Origin: Chitinophagaceae bacterium
Lineage (GTDB): Bacteria; Bacteroidota; Bacteroidia; Chitinophagales; Chitinophagaceae
DNA length: 64,000 nucleotides
Reading direction: 5' to 3'
Assembly (NCBI GenBank): GCA_016787065.1
Contig: JAEUVD010000002.1
Location: 186,001-250,000 of the forward strand
Shown: piece by piece, positions 8,133-17,687 of the stretch
How the letters are laid out: each line of letters opens with the position of its first letter
How positions within the stretch are numbered: position 1 is the stretch's first letter
Made by a program: the position numbers and the translations under genes
Notes under the pieces: model-generated
Database searches by the model: none
What the model saw: the letters and a program-made list of their open reading frames with translations, nothing else
What the model was told of the DNA's origin: nothing

Positions 8133-9158
8133 ATGAAAATTTCGAAGTACGTGTTGTTTCAATGTCTGGGTTGGGTTTTATTCACCTTTCTCAATGTGTA
8201 CGTTTCCATACTCACGCATGAATTCAATCGAGAAATTTTGTTAATCAATCTGGTATTGCTTCTTGCCGGAATTTTCATTACCCATCAATACCGCAACTGG
8301 ATATTACGCTATCAATGGGTTCAGTTACCTACCGAAAAATTACTGTTTCGCGTTTTATTGGCGAATACTGTTTTGAGTTTGGTTTTGATGACAGTATATT
8401 ACTTACTCTGTGCCCTATTATTGGGCGAAGGTTTTCTTTCCTTTTCTACCTCACAGATTATTGGAAATTTCACGGCGGTGTTTCTTTTATTGGCTATCTG
8501 GAACGCACTCTACTTCTCTTGGAGTTATATCGAAAAAAACCGTCATCGACAAATACAACAATTACGGATGGAATCGGATTTAAAAGATCTGGAAATCAAA
8601 AGTATTAAGGCCAATCTTCAACCTCATTTTATGTTTAACGCTTTAAACAGTATTCGAGCGCTCGTGGATGAAAATCCGCAACTTGCTAGAGAGGCCGTTA
8701 CACGTATGTCGAATATTCTACGAAGTAATATTGCTCAAAAAAAAGAACTGGACACCTTGCAACAGGAAATTGCCTTAGTAGAAGATTATCTGGCGTTAGA
8801 GAAAATTCGATTTGAAGATCGTTTACATTTCATCAAAGAAATTGAAGAGGATACGCTCTTAAAATTTATACCCACCATGATGCTACAAACCCTGGTGGAG
8901 AATGCCATTAAACATGGCATTTCCAGTTTGGAACAAGGTGGCACTATTCGCGTTAAAAGCTATATCGAAAACAACAACTTGCATTTATTGGTAATCAATT
9001 CCGGAATACTCGATACTAAAAAAGTACATGAACATAGTTTGTCGTTTGGCTTAAATGCTACCCAACAACGTCTTCACTATTTTTTTAAAGAGAAAGCCCA
9101 ATTCAAATTGTTTCAACAAAACGACACTGTAGTAACTCATATTATCATTCAACAATAA
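8133..9158 (+). CDS. LytS/YehU-type sensor histidine kinase
   Basis: A 341-residue inner-membrane kinase. Four membrane segments fill residues about 5-130 with little periplasmic loop, then a short coiled linker (YIEKNRHRQIQQLRMESDLKDLEIKSIKA). The His_kinase domain (PF06580 type) follows, with the phosphoacceptor His165 in NLQPHFMFNALNSIRAL. A HATPase region has the N-box LVENAIKHGI. It lacks the usual HisKA dimerisation helix pair, as expected for this family. The stop is 11 bases before the LytTR regulator, so the two form a standard cognate pair. The signal is unknown. The start is set by the promoter and by the first membrane helix (MKISKYVLFQCLGWVLF). Confidence 0.9.
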   Translation: MKISKYVLFQCLGWVLFTFLNVYVSILTHEFNREILLINLVLLLAGIFITHQYRNWILRYQWVQLPTEKLLFRVLLANTVLSLVLMTVYYLLCALLLGEGFLSFSTSQIIGNFTAVFLLLAIWNALYFSWSYIEKNRHRQIQQLRMESDLKDLEIKSIKANLQPHFMFNALNSIRALVDENPQLAREAVTRMSNILRSNIAQKKELDTLQQEIALVEDYLALEKIRFEDRLHFIKEIEEDTLLKFIPTMMLQTLVENAIKHGISSLEQGGTIRVKSYIENNNLHLLVINSGILDTKKVHEHSLSFGLNATQQRLHYFFKEKAQFKLFQQNDTVVTHIIIQQ

Positions 9159-9169
9159 AATCCTCCCTC

Positions 9170-9889
9170 ATGATTAAGAGTATAATTATCGATGATGAAC
9201 GACTCGCACGCAATGAACTTAAAAAAATTCTTCAGGAATTTCCTGAAATTGAAATCATTGATGAAGCGGTAAACGTTCAGGAAGCAGCCGACAAAATTGA
9301 AGAACTTCGTCCGCAACTTATTTTTCTGGATATTCAAATGCCCGGCAATAAAACGGGTTTCGATTTATTAGAAATGCTGACCTATACGCCTAAAGTTATT
9401 TTTACAACAGCATATAACGAATATGCAATTAAGGCCTTTGAATTTAATGCGCTCGATTATGTTTTAAAACCTATTGAAACAAAACGCATGGGTGATGCCA
9501 TTCAAAAAGTAAAACGCAGCATCGATAAAGAAAAAAATAATCCGCAGGATGTATTACACAAAGAAGATCAGGTTTTTGTAAAAGATGGAGAGCGCTGTTG
9601 GTTCGTAAAACTCGATGAAGTTCGTTTATTCGAAAGCGTAGGCAACTATGCTAAAGTGTATTTCGGAACGAATAAACCGCTTATCTTAAAATCGTTAAAT
9701 GCCCTGGAAGAACGGTTAGATGATAAAGTATTTTTTCGGGCGAATCGAAAACATATCATAAACCTGCAACGCATTAAAAAAATTGAAAGTTACTTAGGGG
9801 CCGGTTTACGTGTTATTTTAGATGGCGGTGAAGAAATTGAAATCTCTCGCCGACAAGCCGTGAAGTTTAAAGACAGTATGAGTTTGTAA
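9170..9889 (+). CDS. LytTR-family response regulator
   Basis: A 239-residue transcription regulator. The receiver domain occupies residues 1-120, with acidic Asp8/Asp9, phosphoacceptor Asp54 (IFLDIQMPG), Thr80 and Lys100 (YVLKPIE). The LytTR DNA-binding domain follows from about 135 (DQVFVKDGERCWFVKLDEVRLFESVGNYAKVYF), with the typical FFRANRKHIINLQRI and EEIEISRRQAVKFKD near the end. LytTR proteins bind DNA through beta strands and often control surface or secretion genes. It is co-transcribed with the kinase 11 bases upstream. Targets cannot be inferred here; the nearest downstream gene on the other strand is aspS. Confidence 0.93.
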   Translation: MIKSIIIDDERLARNELKKILQEFPEIEIIDEAVNVQEAADKIEELRPQLIFLDIQMPGNKTGFDLLEMLTYTPKVIFTTAYNEYAIKAFEFNALDYVLKPIETKRMGDAIQKVKRSIDKEKNNPQDVLHKEDQVFVKDGERCWFVKLDEVRLFESVGNYAKVYFGTNKPLILKSLNALEERLDDKVFFRANRKHIINLQRIKKIESYLGAGLRVILDGGEEIEISRRQAVKFKDSMSL

Positions 9890-9925
9890 TTGGTACTTCA
9901 AACGGAACGCTGTTTCCCGAAAAAA

Positions 9926-11680
9926 TTACAATCCCAACTCTTTACGTTGCTTATCGTCGATAGGTCCTGGAGCATCGAGCATCATATCTTTACCGGCATT
10001 ATTTTTGGGGAAGGCAATAAAGTCGCGAATAGATTCAGAACCTCCGAGTAACGAACACAAACGATCAAAGCCCAAGGCTATACCTCCATGAGGTGGTGTG
10101 CCGTATTCAAAGGCGCTTAATAAAAATCCAAATTTTTCTTGCGCTTCTTCTTCCGAAAATCCAAGTGCTTTAAACATGCGTTCTTGAATTTGTTTATCGA
10201 AAATTCTGATAGAACCTCCACCAACTTCTGTACCATTTAATACTAAATCGTAAGCATTGGCTTTAATAGCACCATACTTACTTTCATCCATCATCCACGC
10301 GAGATGTTCGGGTTTGGGTGATGTGAACGGATGATGCATGGCCATGTATCGTTTTTCTTCCGGGTCATATTCAAATAACGGAAAATCGACGACCCATAAC
10401 GGTTTGAATACATCTGGATTGCGATATCCTAAACGATTTCCCATTTCTAAACGAAGTTCAGAAATAGCTTTACGGGTGAGGTTTCGTTCACCACTTACCA
10501 GTAAAATCAAATCACCGGGTTGCGCTTGCACCGAAGCTGCGATTTGTTTTAATTTCTCTTCATCAAAAAATTTATCAACCGAACTTTTAATACTGCCATC
10601 TACGTTCACTTTAATATACACTAAGCCCTTCATGCCTATCTGCGGACGTTTAACCCATTCCGTTAATTCATCAGTTTGCTTTCTGGTATATTCGGAACAA
10701 CCTGCAGCTGCAACAGCAAAAACCGATTCAGCATCCTTGAAAACACCGAACTCATGAGGCATCGTAGCGTCAGCTCCGCACAACATCGTGGTGAGTTCTT
10801 TTATTTTCATTTCAAATCGAATATCCGGTTTATCGTTCCCGTAATCACGCATCGCTTCGTCGTAAGTAATTCGTGGAAAAGCTTCTTCAAATACTACCCC
10901 TTTTACATCCTGAAAAATATGTTTCGTCATGGCTTCAAACGTATTCAGAATATCTTCCTGATGAATGAAACTCATTTCGCAATCGATTTGGGTAAACTCC
11001 GGTTGCCGATCGGCACGAAGATCTTCATCTCGAAAACATTTTACGATCTGATAATAGCGATCGTACCCAGCCACCATAAGTAGTTGTTTAAATAATTGTG
11101 GTGATTGCGGTAAGGCATAAAATTGGTTCTGGTGCATTCTACTTGGCACGATAAAATCGCGAGCCCCTTCTGGGGTTGATTTAATAAGCATGGGCGTTTC
11201 CACCTCCATAAAAGAAGCACTGTCTAAAAAGTTTCTAGCGGCTCTACTCACCCGATAACGCAATTCCATGTTGCGTTTTAACGGGTCACGACGTAAATCC
11301 AAGAAGCGATACTTCATACGTAATTCATCACCCCCATCTGTTTCTTCCTCAATGGTAAAGGGCGGTATTTCTGATTTATTCAAAACACTGAATGCGCTAA
11401 CCTCCAATTCTATATCACCTGTCGGTAGTTCTTTATTTTTATTGCTACGTTCAATAACCTTTCCCTTTGCCTGAATCACAAATTCACGACCAAGAGGGTT
11501 CGTATCTAACAAAGCGGTTATACTTTCATTGAAAAATAATTGGGTGATTCCGTAACGATCACGAAGATCAAGAAAGGTAATCGATCCGAATTTTCGTACG
11601 GATTTAATCCATCCGCTTAACGTAACCTCCTGATTACAATGTTCAAGGCGCAATTCGCCACAGGTATGCGTTCTATACAT
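9926..11680 (-). CDS. aspS: Aspartyl-tRNA synthetase
   Basis: A 584-residue class II synthetase that charges tRNA-Asp. The OB-fold anticodon-binding domain spans residues 1-105 ([23 protein letters not shown]). Next come motif 1 ([20 protein letters not shown]), motif 2 ([19 protein letters not shown], around 215-233), an inserted bacterial-type domain (about 280-410) and motif 3 (GIALGFDRL, 533-541). Length fits bacterial AspRS. The start is the ATG at 11680 ([10 protein letters not shown]), which matches the family N-terminus and has an exact promoter element seven bases upstream. An in-frame ATG at 11713 lies upstream of that element and is rejected. Whether it also charges tRNA-Asn cannot be judged here. 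Confidence 0.97.
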   Translation of the reverse strand: MYRTHTCGELRLEHCNQEVTLSGWIKSVRKFGSITFLDLRDRYGITQLFFNESITALLDTNPLGREFVIQAKGKVIERSNKNKELPTGDIELEVSAFSVLNKSEIPPFTIEEETDGGDELRMKYRFLDLRRDPLKRNMELRYRVSRAARNFLDSASFMEVETPMLIKSTPEGARDFIVPSRMHQNQFYALPQSPQLFKQLLMVAGYDRYYQIVKCFRDEDLRADRQPEFTQIDCEMSFIHQEDILNTFEAMTKHIFQDVKGVVFEEAFPRITYDEAMRDYGNDKPDIRFEMKIKELTTMLCGADATMPHEFGVFKDAESVFAVAAAGCSEYTRKQTDELTEWVKRPQIGMKGLVYIKVNVDGSIKSSVDKFFDEEKLKQIAASVQAQPGDLILLVSGERNLTRKAISELRLEMGNRLGYRNPDVFKPLWVVDFPLFEYDPEEKRYMAMHHPFTSPKPEHLAWMMDESKYGAIKANAYDLVLNGTEVGGGSIRIFDKQIQERMFKALGFSEEEAQEKFGFLLSAFEYGTPPHGGIALGFDRLCSLLGGSESIRDFIAFPKNNAGKDMMLDAPGPIDDKQRKELGL

Positions 11681-11687
11681 GAGGGCG

Positions 11688-11715
11688 CAAAGATAAGGTT
11701 GTAAGTTGTACAACT
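11688..11715 (-). promoter_or_regulatory. aspS promoter with a palindrome
   Basis: Minus-strand TATCTTTG (11688-11695) followed by CGCCC ends seven bases before the aspS ATG. Just upstream is an exact 12-base palindrome AGTTGTACAACT (11704-11715), at the place where a -33 element or an operator would sit. Confidence 0.55.
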
Positions 11716-11844
11716 ATCATGCGTCTTGGAGGATATTGTATGTTGAAGGATTGTGTTTTTTACTGAATTATAGAAAATAAATCGCACCCTATGCACCTGC
11801 ATTTTCCTTGAGTTCTAAAAATTTTTCTTTTTCCCTAAAAAAAA

Positions 11845-11852
11845 TACATTTG
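11845..11852 (+). promoter_or_regulatory. -7 promoter element of the DUF5606 gene
   Basis: TACATTTG, an exact TAnnTTTG, 21 bases before the ATG at 11874. It excludes the upstream in-frame ATG at 11808. Confidence 0.6.
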
Positions 11853-11873
11853 CAACACATTAAAAATACCCGA

Positions 11874-12299
11874 ATGAAGTATAATGAACTATGTGCCATA
11901 TCCGGATTAAGTGGATTATTTCAATTGATTTCAACCAAAAGCGATGGTGCTATTGTGCGCAATCTTGATGATCAAACAACAAAATTTGTTGCGGCACGTT
12001 CGCATACCGTAACACCACTTGATAGTATCGAAGTGTATACCACGGGCGACAATGTGCGCTTATGGGAAGTGTTTCAATCGTTCAAACAAAACGAACAAGC
12101 TTTGGAAAGTTTTGATGTTGCCAAGGCCGATAATAAAGCGTTGAAGGCTATATTTTTAAAGCTTTTTCCGGATCATGATCAGCATCGTGTATATACCAGC
12201 GATATGAAAAAGATGATTAAGTGGTTTGGTATTTTAAAGAAACTCGATTTGTTGAATGAAGAACCGGTAGAAGAAAAAGAAACCGAAGAGCAGAACTAA
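11874..12299 (+). CDS. DUF5606-type protein
   Basis: A 141-residue cytoplasmic protein. The N-terminal 60 residues (CAISGLSGLFQLISTKSDGAI, then VRNLDDQTTKFV and TPLDSIEVYT) match the pattern of DUF5606 proteins of Bacteroidetes, which begin with an SH3-like beta fold (ISGKPGLYKL and ESLDD in relatives). The C-terminal half (FLKLFPDHDQHRVYTSDMKKMIKWFGIL) is a helical segment also found in that family, ending in an acidic tail. Molecular role is unknown. It lies 46 bases upstream of gcvH in the same direction, a neighbourhood consistent with co-transcription, although gcvH has a weak promoter-like TACATTTA of its own. Confidence 0.78.
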   Translation: MKYNELCAISGLSGLFQLISTKSDGAIVRNLDDQTTKFVAARSHTVTPLDSIEVYTTGDNVRLWEVFQSFKQNEQALESFDVAKADNKALKAIFLKLFPDHDQHRVYTSDMKKMIKWFGILKKLDLLNEEPVEEKETEEQN

Positions 12300-12345
12300 A
12301 ACTTATTCATAAAAAAAATTACATTTACCCTTTAAATAATACATC

Positions 12346-12723
12346 ATGAACATTCCTGCCGAACTTAAATACACCGCTGATCACGAATGGATACGGGTAG
12401 AAGGAAATACAGCCATCATTGGCATTACTGATTTTGCGCAACGCGAATTAGGCGACATTGTATTTGTTGATATCAGTACCGTTGGTAAAGAATTGAAAGC
12501 CGGTGATATTTTCGGTACCGTAGAAGCTGTAAAAACTGTTTCCGATTTGTTTTTACCTGTAGCAGGAACTGTTACTGAAGTAAATCCAGGCTTAGAAGGA
12601 AACCCAGAAGCCGTTAATCAAGATCCTTATGGAGAAGGTTGGATGGTTAAAATGACGATTGCTAATCCGGATGAGTTGAATAGCCTGATGAGCGCCGATG
12701 CCTACAGTGCCAGCGTTGCCTAG
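12346..12723 (+). CDS. gcvH: Glycine cleavage system H protein
   Basis: A 125-residue lipoyl carrier of the glycine cleavage complex. It shuttles the aminomethyl group from the P protein (glycine decarboxylase) to T and electrons to L. The full family pattern is present: [33 protein letters not shown], the lipoylation site Lys63 in [16 protein letters not shown], then [25 protein letters not shown]. Length is typical. The P, T and L protein genes are not in the window, which is normal for Bacteroidetes, where gcvH is often separate. It is followed after two bases by a VanZ-like gene, so the two are probably co-transcribed. Confidence 0.97.
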   Translation: MNIPAELKYTADHEWIRVEGNTAIIGITDFAQRELGDIVFVDISTVGKELKAGDIFGTVEAVKTVSDLFLPVAGTVTEVNPGLEGNPEAVNQDPYGEGWMVKMTIANPDELNSLMSADAYSASVA

Positions 12724-12725
12724 GC

Positions 12726-13100
12726 ATGAAACGTTTGTTTCAATTCTTAAAATCCAATCACGCGCTAACTGGAATCCTGGCTTTGGCTTGGACCGTTTTA
12801 ATTTTTATCGGATGCTCGATGCCCGGTAAGGAACTCCCTAAACTAACTTTATTTGATCAGTTTGATAAGGTGGTTCATTTCTCCTTTTTTTTAGTGTTTT
12901 ATATCCTTTGGAATAGTTGGAAGGAAAAGCCATGGCTTATTATCCTATTAGCGGCCATCTATGGCTTCGCTATTGAATATTATCAGTTGCATTGCGTAGC
13001 CGGACGAAGTTTTGATGTTTGGGATGGTGTAGCCGATACCTTCGGCGCCCTTTGTGGTTTTGGTTTGATGATGTTCTGGGGCAAGAAAACTCCGGTTTGA
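12726..13100 (+). CDS. VanZ-like family membrane protein
   Basis: A 124-residue membrane protein with about four helices (residues 15-33, 48-64, 69-84 and 100-118). The VanZ-like signature is seen in SMPGKELP, FDQFDKVVHFSFFLVFYILW and the end motif RSFDVWDGVADTFGALCGFGLM. VanZ itself is linked to teicoplanin resistance, but most relatives are of unknown function, so resistance should not be inferred. It starts two bases after the gcvH stop, an arrangement seen repeatedly in Bacteroidetes. A terminator-like structure follows at 13164-13220. Confidence 0.85.
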   Translation: MKRLFQFLKSNHALTGILALAWTVLIFIGCSMPGKELPKLTLFDQFDKVVHFSFFLVFYILWNSWKEKPWLIILLAAIYGFAIEYYQLHCVAGRSFDVWDGVADTFGALCGFGLMMFWGKKTPV

Positions 13101-13163
13101 TGAATGACCTAACTCGTCAATTCATGTTAAACCTTCTTTTTACCATTCGTTTTACATGACTTT

Positions 13164-13220
13164 ACCCGGTGCCGCACCCGCCTATACCCGAATAGTCGAG
13201 TTTGCACTAAGCCGGGTTTT
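13164..13220 (+). terminator. Long-loop hairpin, probable terminator
   Basis: ACCCGG (13164-13169) pairs with CCGGGT (13212-13217), directly followed by TTT. An inner GTGC (13169-13172) can pair with GCAC (13204-13207). The loop is unusually large for an intrinsic terminator, so it could also be a small structured RNA element. Confidence 0.5.
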
Positions 13221-13276
13221 CGTGTAATTTATTTATTGATAACATATTCCTTGTGGAATTGAAATATTTTTATCGA

Positions 13277-14359
13277 ATGAAAAAAGTAATGCTTACCCTG
13301 TTGGTACTTGGGTCCTTCATATTTTCGGTACGTTCAGAATCTAAAAAATCGGTATGTAAAATTACCATTACCGTAACCGACAGCGAGGAAGGGAAAATTC
13401 AATTACGTAAAATGAACATGGGTAACCTTGACACCCTTGAGTTTAAGGGTGGTAAGCTTTCGCATGAATACGAAATGGAAGAACCAATGCCCATGTATAT
13501 CTCCGATATGGATGGCCATTATCAGGTATTCTTCGCTGACCCCAAATCGTATATCAAATTGAATATTGAATTGAAATCAGGGTTAAAAGTAACTTTATTG
13601 GAAGGTTCTAAATCAAATGAAATTTTTCGTCAGTTGATTTCGAAACAAGAACCGGTGCAACAAGCAGCACAACAAATTTCACAACAATATCAAAACCCTA
13701 ATGCTAACAAAGACAGTATTGCTAATGTGATTAAGAATATGAATGTGGTTTTGAAAGATAACTTCTTTAATTTTCTGAAAGAACATGGAGGCAGTGAAGT
13801 AGCCGCTTTTGTTGTTTACAGTTCTATCATGAACGAACGTTCTTTAACCTTACATGTAGCCGATACCTTGTATCAGTTTTTACGTGAAAAAGCGAAAACC
13901 GGTTTTTATGGAAAGGAATTAACGAAAACCATGGAGAAATTAAAATCGGTAGAAATTGGCTATACCGCTCCTAACTTCACGCTAGCCGATTCGAGTGGAA
14001 AAAACTATACCCTTCGTAACATAAAATCGAAATACACCTTAGTAGATTTTTGGGCAAGTTGGTGCGGACCATGTAAAGCAGAAATTCCGTTTATGAAAAA
14101 AGCCTATGAACAATTTCATGCTAAGGGATTTGAAATCGTAAGTGTTTCCATTGATGCTAAACGCGAAGCGTGGTTGGCCGCATTGAATCAATTTCAAATG
14201 CCTTGGATTCATCTGTTAGAAACCGAACATATTGTAAGTGATCTCTATCATTTTCCTACGATACCAAAAACGATTCTCATCGATCAACACGGAAAAATAA
14301 TTGCGGCTGATTTACGAGGTGAAACGCTTGAGCAAAAATTAAAAGAATTACTTCCCTAA
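13277..14359 (+). CDS. DUF4369-TlpA-like thiol-disulfide oxidoreductase
   Basis: A 360-residue exported thioredoxin-fold protein. A signal peptide (MKKVMLTLLVLGSFIFS) is followed by a DUF4369-like beta domain (residues about 25-115), a glutamine-rich helical linker (125-165) and a helical segment. A TlpA/ResA-like thioredoxin domain spans 228-360, with the active site WCGPC (Cys263, Cys266) and the cis-proline loop TIPKTILID. Such proteins reduce disulfides in the periplasm, for example for cytochrome maturation, or handle secreted proteins. No lipobox cysteine is seen. The ATG at 13277 precedes the signal peptide; a GTG 24 bases upstream would add a poor N-terminus. It converges on the next gene with one base between stops. 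Confidence 0.88.
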   Translation: MKKVMLTLLVLGSFIFSVRSESKKSVCKITITVTDSEEGKIQLRKMNMGNLDTLEFKGGKLSHEYEMEEPMPMYISDMDGHYQVFFADPKSYIKLNIELKSGLKVTLLEGSKSNEIFRQLISKQEPVQQAAQQISQQYQNPNANKDSIANVIKNMNVVLKDNFFNFLKEHGGSEVAAFVVYSSIMNERSLTLHVADTLYQFLREKAKTGFYGKELTKTMEKLKSVEIGYTAPNFTLADSSGKNYTLRNIKSKYTLVDFWASWCGPCKAEIPFMKKAYEQFHAKGFEIVSVSIDAKREAWLAALNQFQMPWIHLLETEHIVSDLYHFPTIPKTILIDQHGKIIAADLRGETLEQKLKELLP

Positions 14360-14360
14360 C

Positions 14361-17300
14361 TTATTTTCGGTAACGACTGGCAATACCCATCGCACGATAT
14401 AAATACGCCTGTGCCGTTTCGCGAACACCTACACCTTGATTAATTTTCTTTTTATCGGCACTCGGGTAAGTGGCATTCGAAAGAAAAACATAAATCAAAT
14501 CATTCTCCGGGTCAGCCCAAACACAGGTTCCAGTAAAACCGGTATGTCCGAACGTTTTCATACTCGCCCGATCGCAGCATGGATTGCTTTTGCCTGCATT
14601 CGGTTCGGGCTTATCGAAGCCTAATCCTCTTCGGCTTAAGAACGAATAGCGTTCAGTAAATAAGGTTACCGTTGATCGTTGCAAATACCGTTTGCCTTTG
14701 TATGTTCCTCCATTAAGCAGCATTTGAAATAAAATTGCTACATCATTGGGTGTTGAAAATAATCCGGCATGACCACTTACACCTCCAAACATGGCCGCAC
14801 CCATATCATGTACATAGCCGTTGATGGTTTGATAGCGAAAGTAATCATCCGACTCGGTGGGTGCCGTTTCCTTTCCTGCCAAGGTTGTTTTCGGATTGAA
14901 ATTCGTTAGGGTCATTCCCAAGGGTTTGTAAAATTCATCCGCTACAAAATCATTCAACTTACGTTTGGTAATATGCTCAACTACTTTTTGCAATAAAATA
15001 AAATTCAAATCACTGTACACATAACGTCCTCGATTCTCTAACGGACTTGCAAGTATCCGCGCCCACATTGTATCAATCCAATCATTGCGCATATACATGT
15101 TACGCGCCACCTTCACCGAAAATTTGCCTTGCATCGTTTTACTATATAATTCCTCTTTGGGTTGTTTCAAACTATCCAAGGTTTCCTTATAAAATGGAAT
15201 CCACGCTTTCAAACCAGATTGATGCGTAAGCATATCTTTCAGTTTAAGAAACTCCTTATCGGTACCACGTGTTACACTTAAGTATTTTCCCAGATTCGCA
15301 TTCAAATCGAGTTTACCCTGATCGTATAACTTCATTACCGCTACCGTAGTGGCCACCACCTTGGTTAAGGAGGCAAGATCGTATAGCGTATTCAAATCTA
15401 CTCGCGTTCCGATATCATAATTCAAATAACCAAACGGTTTATCATAAAACACTTTGCCTCCCTTGGCTGCCAGCATTCTACACCCCGGAAATATTTTATT
15501 ATTTACACAGCTTTGAAGATAGTTATCGAGTTTATCGAGCTCATTCATATCAATACCTAATGCATTCGGACTTACACAACATTCTAATTTATTTTCTGTA
15601 GTGAAAAGAGGCTTTACTAATTCCTCTTCCGAAAACAATTTGCTCTGTTTCACAAAACCAGCACTATCGCGTACTTCACCTAAAACGCTGGTAAGCGATG
15701 TTAAACCTTCACCCGCCTTGAATTGATCGCACACACTCACCGGTAATTTTCCCTTGGGTTTCAATAAGCCGAAAATTTCTTTGGCCGCCACTATTTGCGT
15801 TTCGTCGGCTTCGTCATAAGCAATCATGCCTCCCTCTAAGCCACAGAAATACTTCATGGCATAAGGGTTTCCAAAAAATACAGTGAGGGTATTTTTTTGT
15901 TGTGATAAGGTTCGAATACATTCTATTTCTAAACTATCCAATCCGAAGTTCTTCAAGGGAGAACTGTGCATATTATGAACTCCAATAATGATGGCTTCCT
16001 TTTGTTGTAACTCTTTCGCAAATTGTTTTATAGCTTGTTTATTTGAAGTAGGTGCAAACCGAATTTCCTTTACGCCATATTTTTTAAGGTTTGTAGAGAA
16101 GGTATTTTCCGAACTGCTACCCACGCTTACATAGGTAATGTCCTTTACTTTATTAGTTTTTATTTTAGCAAGCAATTGATAAGGATCATTCAACCAGGTT
16201 ATAGCTTCTTCTGCAACTTGATTTCGAATAGAAGATACTAACTCATTCAAATCCTCATCAATATTTTCAGTTTTAATTGGATTGAAATTAGCTAATCCAA
16301 CATTGTATTTAGCCATTAATATTTTTCGAACCGAAGCTTCCAATTTAGCGTCGCTTATTCTTCCGGAAAGCAATGCATCCTTAATTTTCTTCACACCGCT
16401 TGGCACATCTTGTGAAAACAACAAAATATCGTTACCAGCTTCAAAGGCTTTCAGGTCTATTTCTCCGGGTTGAAAATACTTCGCAATTCCTTCCATATTT
16501 AAAGCATCAGTAATAACCAAGCCTTGAAAGCCTAATTCTTTTTTTAAAAGTCCGGTTACAATATTCGAGGATAAGGTTGATGGTGTTTTTGCTTTCGTTT
16601 CGAAAGCCGGCACTTGTAAATGAGCTATCATTACCGATTGCAAACCATGATCAATTAATTTTTTGAATGGATACAACTCCATTTTTCTAAGTTGTTCGGC
16701 CGACTTCGTTATTTCCGGAAGATCGTTATGAGAATCTACATCGGTATCGCCATGTCCCGGAAAATGCTTTGCGCATGCAATCACACCATTCTCTTGTAAG
16801 CCGCGCATATACTGTAATCCGAAGGAAGCTACTTTATACTTATTCTCTCCGAAAGAACGAAAATTAATAACCGGATTATTCGGATTGCTGTTAATATCTA
16901 AAACCGGAGCAAAATCGATGTGTACACCTAATCGTCTACACTGACTGGCTATAGCGGCTCCCATTTTATAAACGATAGAACTATCGCTCATGGCTCCTAA
17001 CATCATTTGACGTGGAAAATCGCGAATTCCTGTTAAGCGCATCCCCAATCCCCATTCCGCATCCATACCAATAAATAAAGGAACGGTGGAGGATGATTGA
17101 TATTCATTCGTAAGTTCTGCTTGGGCTTTCGCTGTTCCCTGCATAAAAATCAGCCCTCCGATATAGTATTCGCGAAGGAGTTTTTCAATGAGCGTTTTAT
17201 TCATTTTTTCACCTCCTGAATAGGTGGCTATCATGAAGAGTTGTCCTATCTTTTGATCCAGCGAAAGCGACTGATACACACTATCTACCCACTGATTCGC

Positions 17301-17414
17301 AGGCGATTGAAGTTTGGGTAGTTTTACTGTTTTATTCGCATCTTGTGCAAGTATAACGGAAGGAAGCAGAAAGAAAAATACAAACAATCCGGCGTGCCGG
17401 TTCAAGTTTAACAT
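14361..17414 (-). CDS. GH3 NagZ-like beta-N-acetylhexosaminidase fused to a beta-lactamase-fold serine hydrolase
   Basis: A 1017-residue exported two-enzyme fusion, probably for peptidoglycan turnover. A signal peptide ends near ILAQ at residue 24. Residues about 45-375 form a GH3 domain with the NagZ loop KHFPGHGDTDVDSH (216-229) and nucleophile Asp303 in VITDALNMEGI. Residues about 395-570 resemble the GH3 C-terminal domain. Residues about 620-1010 form a class C beta-lactamase or esterase-like domain with the SxxK motif SLTK (Ser682, Lys685), a YSDLNF motif in the YxN position and GHTGFTG in the KTG position. This combination is known in Bacteroidetes. NagZ-like enzymes remove GlcNAc from muropeptides. 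The substrate of the second domain is unknown. Confidence 0.92.
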   Translation of the reverse strand: MLNLNRHAGLFVFFFLLPSVILAQDANKTVKLPKLQSPANQWVDSVYQSLSLDQKIGQLFMIATYSGGEKMNKTLIEKLLREYYIGGLIFMQGTAKAQAELTNEYQSSSTVPLFIGMDAEWGLGMRLTGIRDFPRQMMLGAMSDSSIVYKMGAAIASQCRRLGVHIDFAPVLDINSNPNNPVINFRSFGENKYKVASFGLQYMRGLQENGVIACAKHFPGHGDTDVDSHNDLPEITKSAEQLRKMELYPFKKLIDHGLQSVMIAHLQVPAFETKAKTPSTLSSNIVTGLLKKELGFQGLVITDALNMEGIAKYFQPGEIDLKAFEAGNDILLFSQDVPSGVKKIKDALLSGRISDAKLEASVRKILMAKYNVGLANFNPIKTENIDEDLNELVSSIRNQVAEEAITWLNDPYQLLAKIKTNKVKDITYVSVGSSSENTFSTNLKKYGVKEIRFAPTSNKQAIKQFAKELQQKEAIIIGVHNMHSSPLKNFGLDSLEIECIRTLSQQKNTLTVFFGNPYAMKYFCGLEGGMIAYDEADETQIVAAKEIFGLLKPKGKLPVSVCDQFKAGEGLTSLTSVLGEVRDSAGFVKQSKLFSEEELVKPLFTTENKLECCVSPNALGIDMNELDKLDNYLQSCVNNKIFPGCRMLAAKGGKVFYDKPFGYLNYDIGTRVDLNTLYDLASLTKVVATTVAVMKLYDQGKLDLNANLGKYLSVTRGTDKEFLKLKDMLTHQSGLKAWIPFYKETLDSLKQPKEELYSKTMQGKFSVKVARNMYMRNDWIDTMWARILASPLENRGRYVYSDLNFILLQKVVEHITKRKLNDFVADEFYKPLGMTLTNFNPKTTLAGKETAPTESDDYFRYQTINGYVHDMGAAMFGGVSGHAGLFSTPNDVAILFQMLLNGGTYKGKRYLQRSTVTLFTERYSFLSRRGLGFDKPEPNAGKSNPCCDRASMKTFGHTGFTGTCVWADPENDLIYVFLSNATYPSADKKKINQGVGVRETAQAYLYRAMGIASRYRK

Positions 17415-17520
17415 GCTTCAAAAATAATTAAAATCTCACAGGCTGGTTGTAACACCTTTTACGAATTCATTTACTTAACGTTTGGTTCAAAAACGATTGG
17501 TTGATGCTGATATGTAGTGA

Positions 17521-17581
17521 AAGCCACTCGAAGCCTCAATCCAAAACGGATTTTAGTGCGGGTCTTAGCCGAAAGTGGCTT
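17521..17581 (+). other. Possible structured RNA element upstream of a barrel gene
   Basis: AAGCCACT (17521-17528) and AGTGGCTT (17574-17581) are exact 8-base inverted repeats. Nested between them is AATCC-AAAAC-GGATT (17538-17552), a perfect 5-base stem. The element lies in a gene-free gap of about 270 bases, 107 bases before the next start. It could be a structured leader, a small RNA or chance. Confidence 0.3.
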
Positions 17582-17687
17582 GTGCCCTATCTAACAATGA
17601 GTCAAGTTACATCGTATAAGTATAACATCTTCTTAGTATCAGGCTCTCTGTTTTTAAGAATCTTTGTAATCACAAAATTTGCATGTC

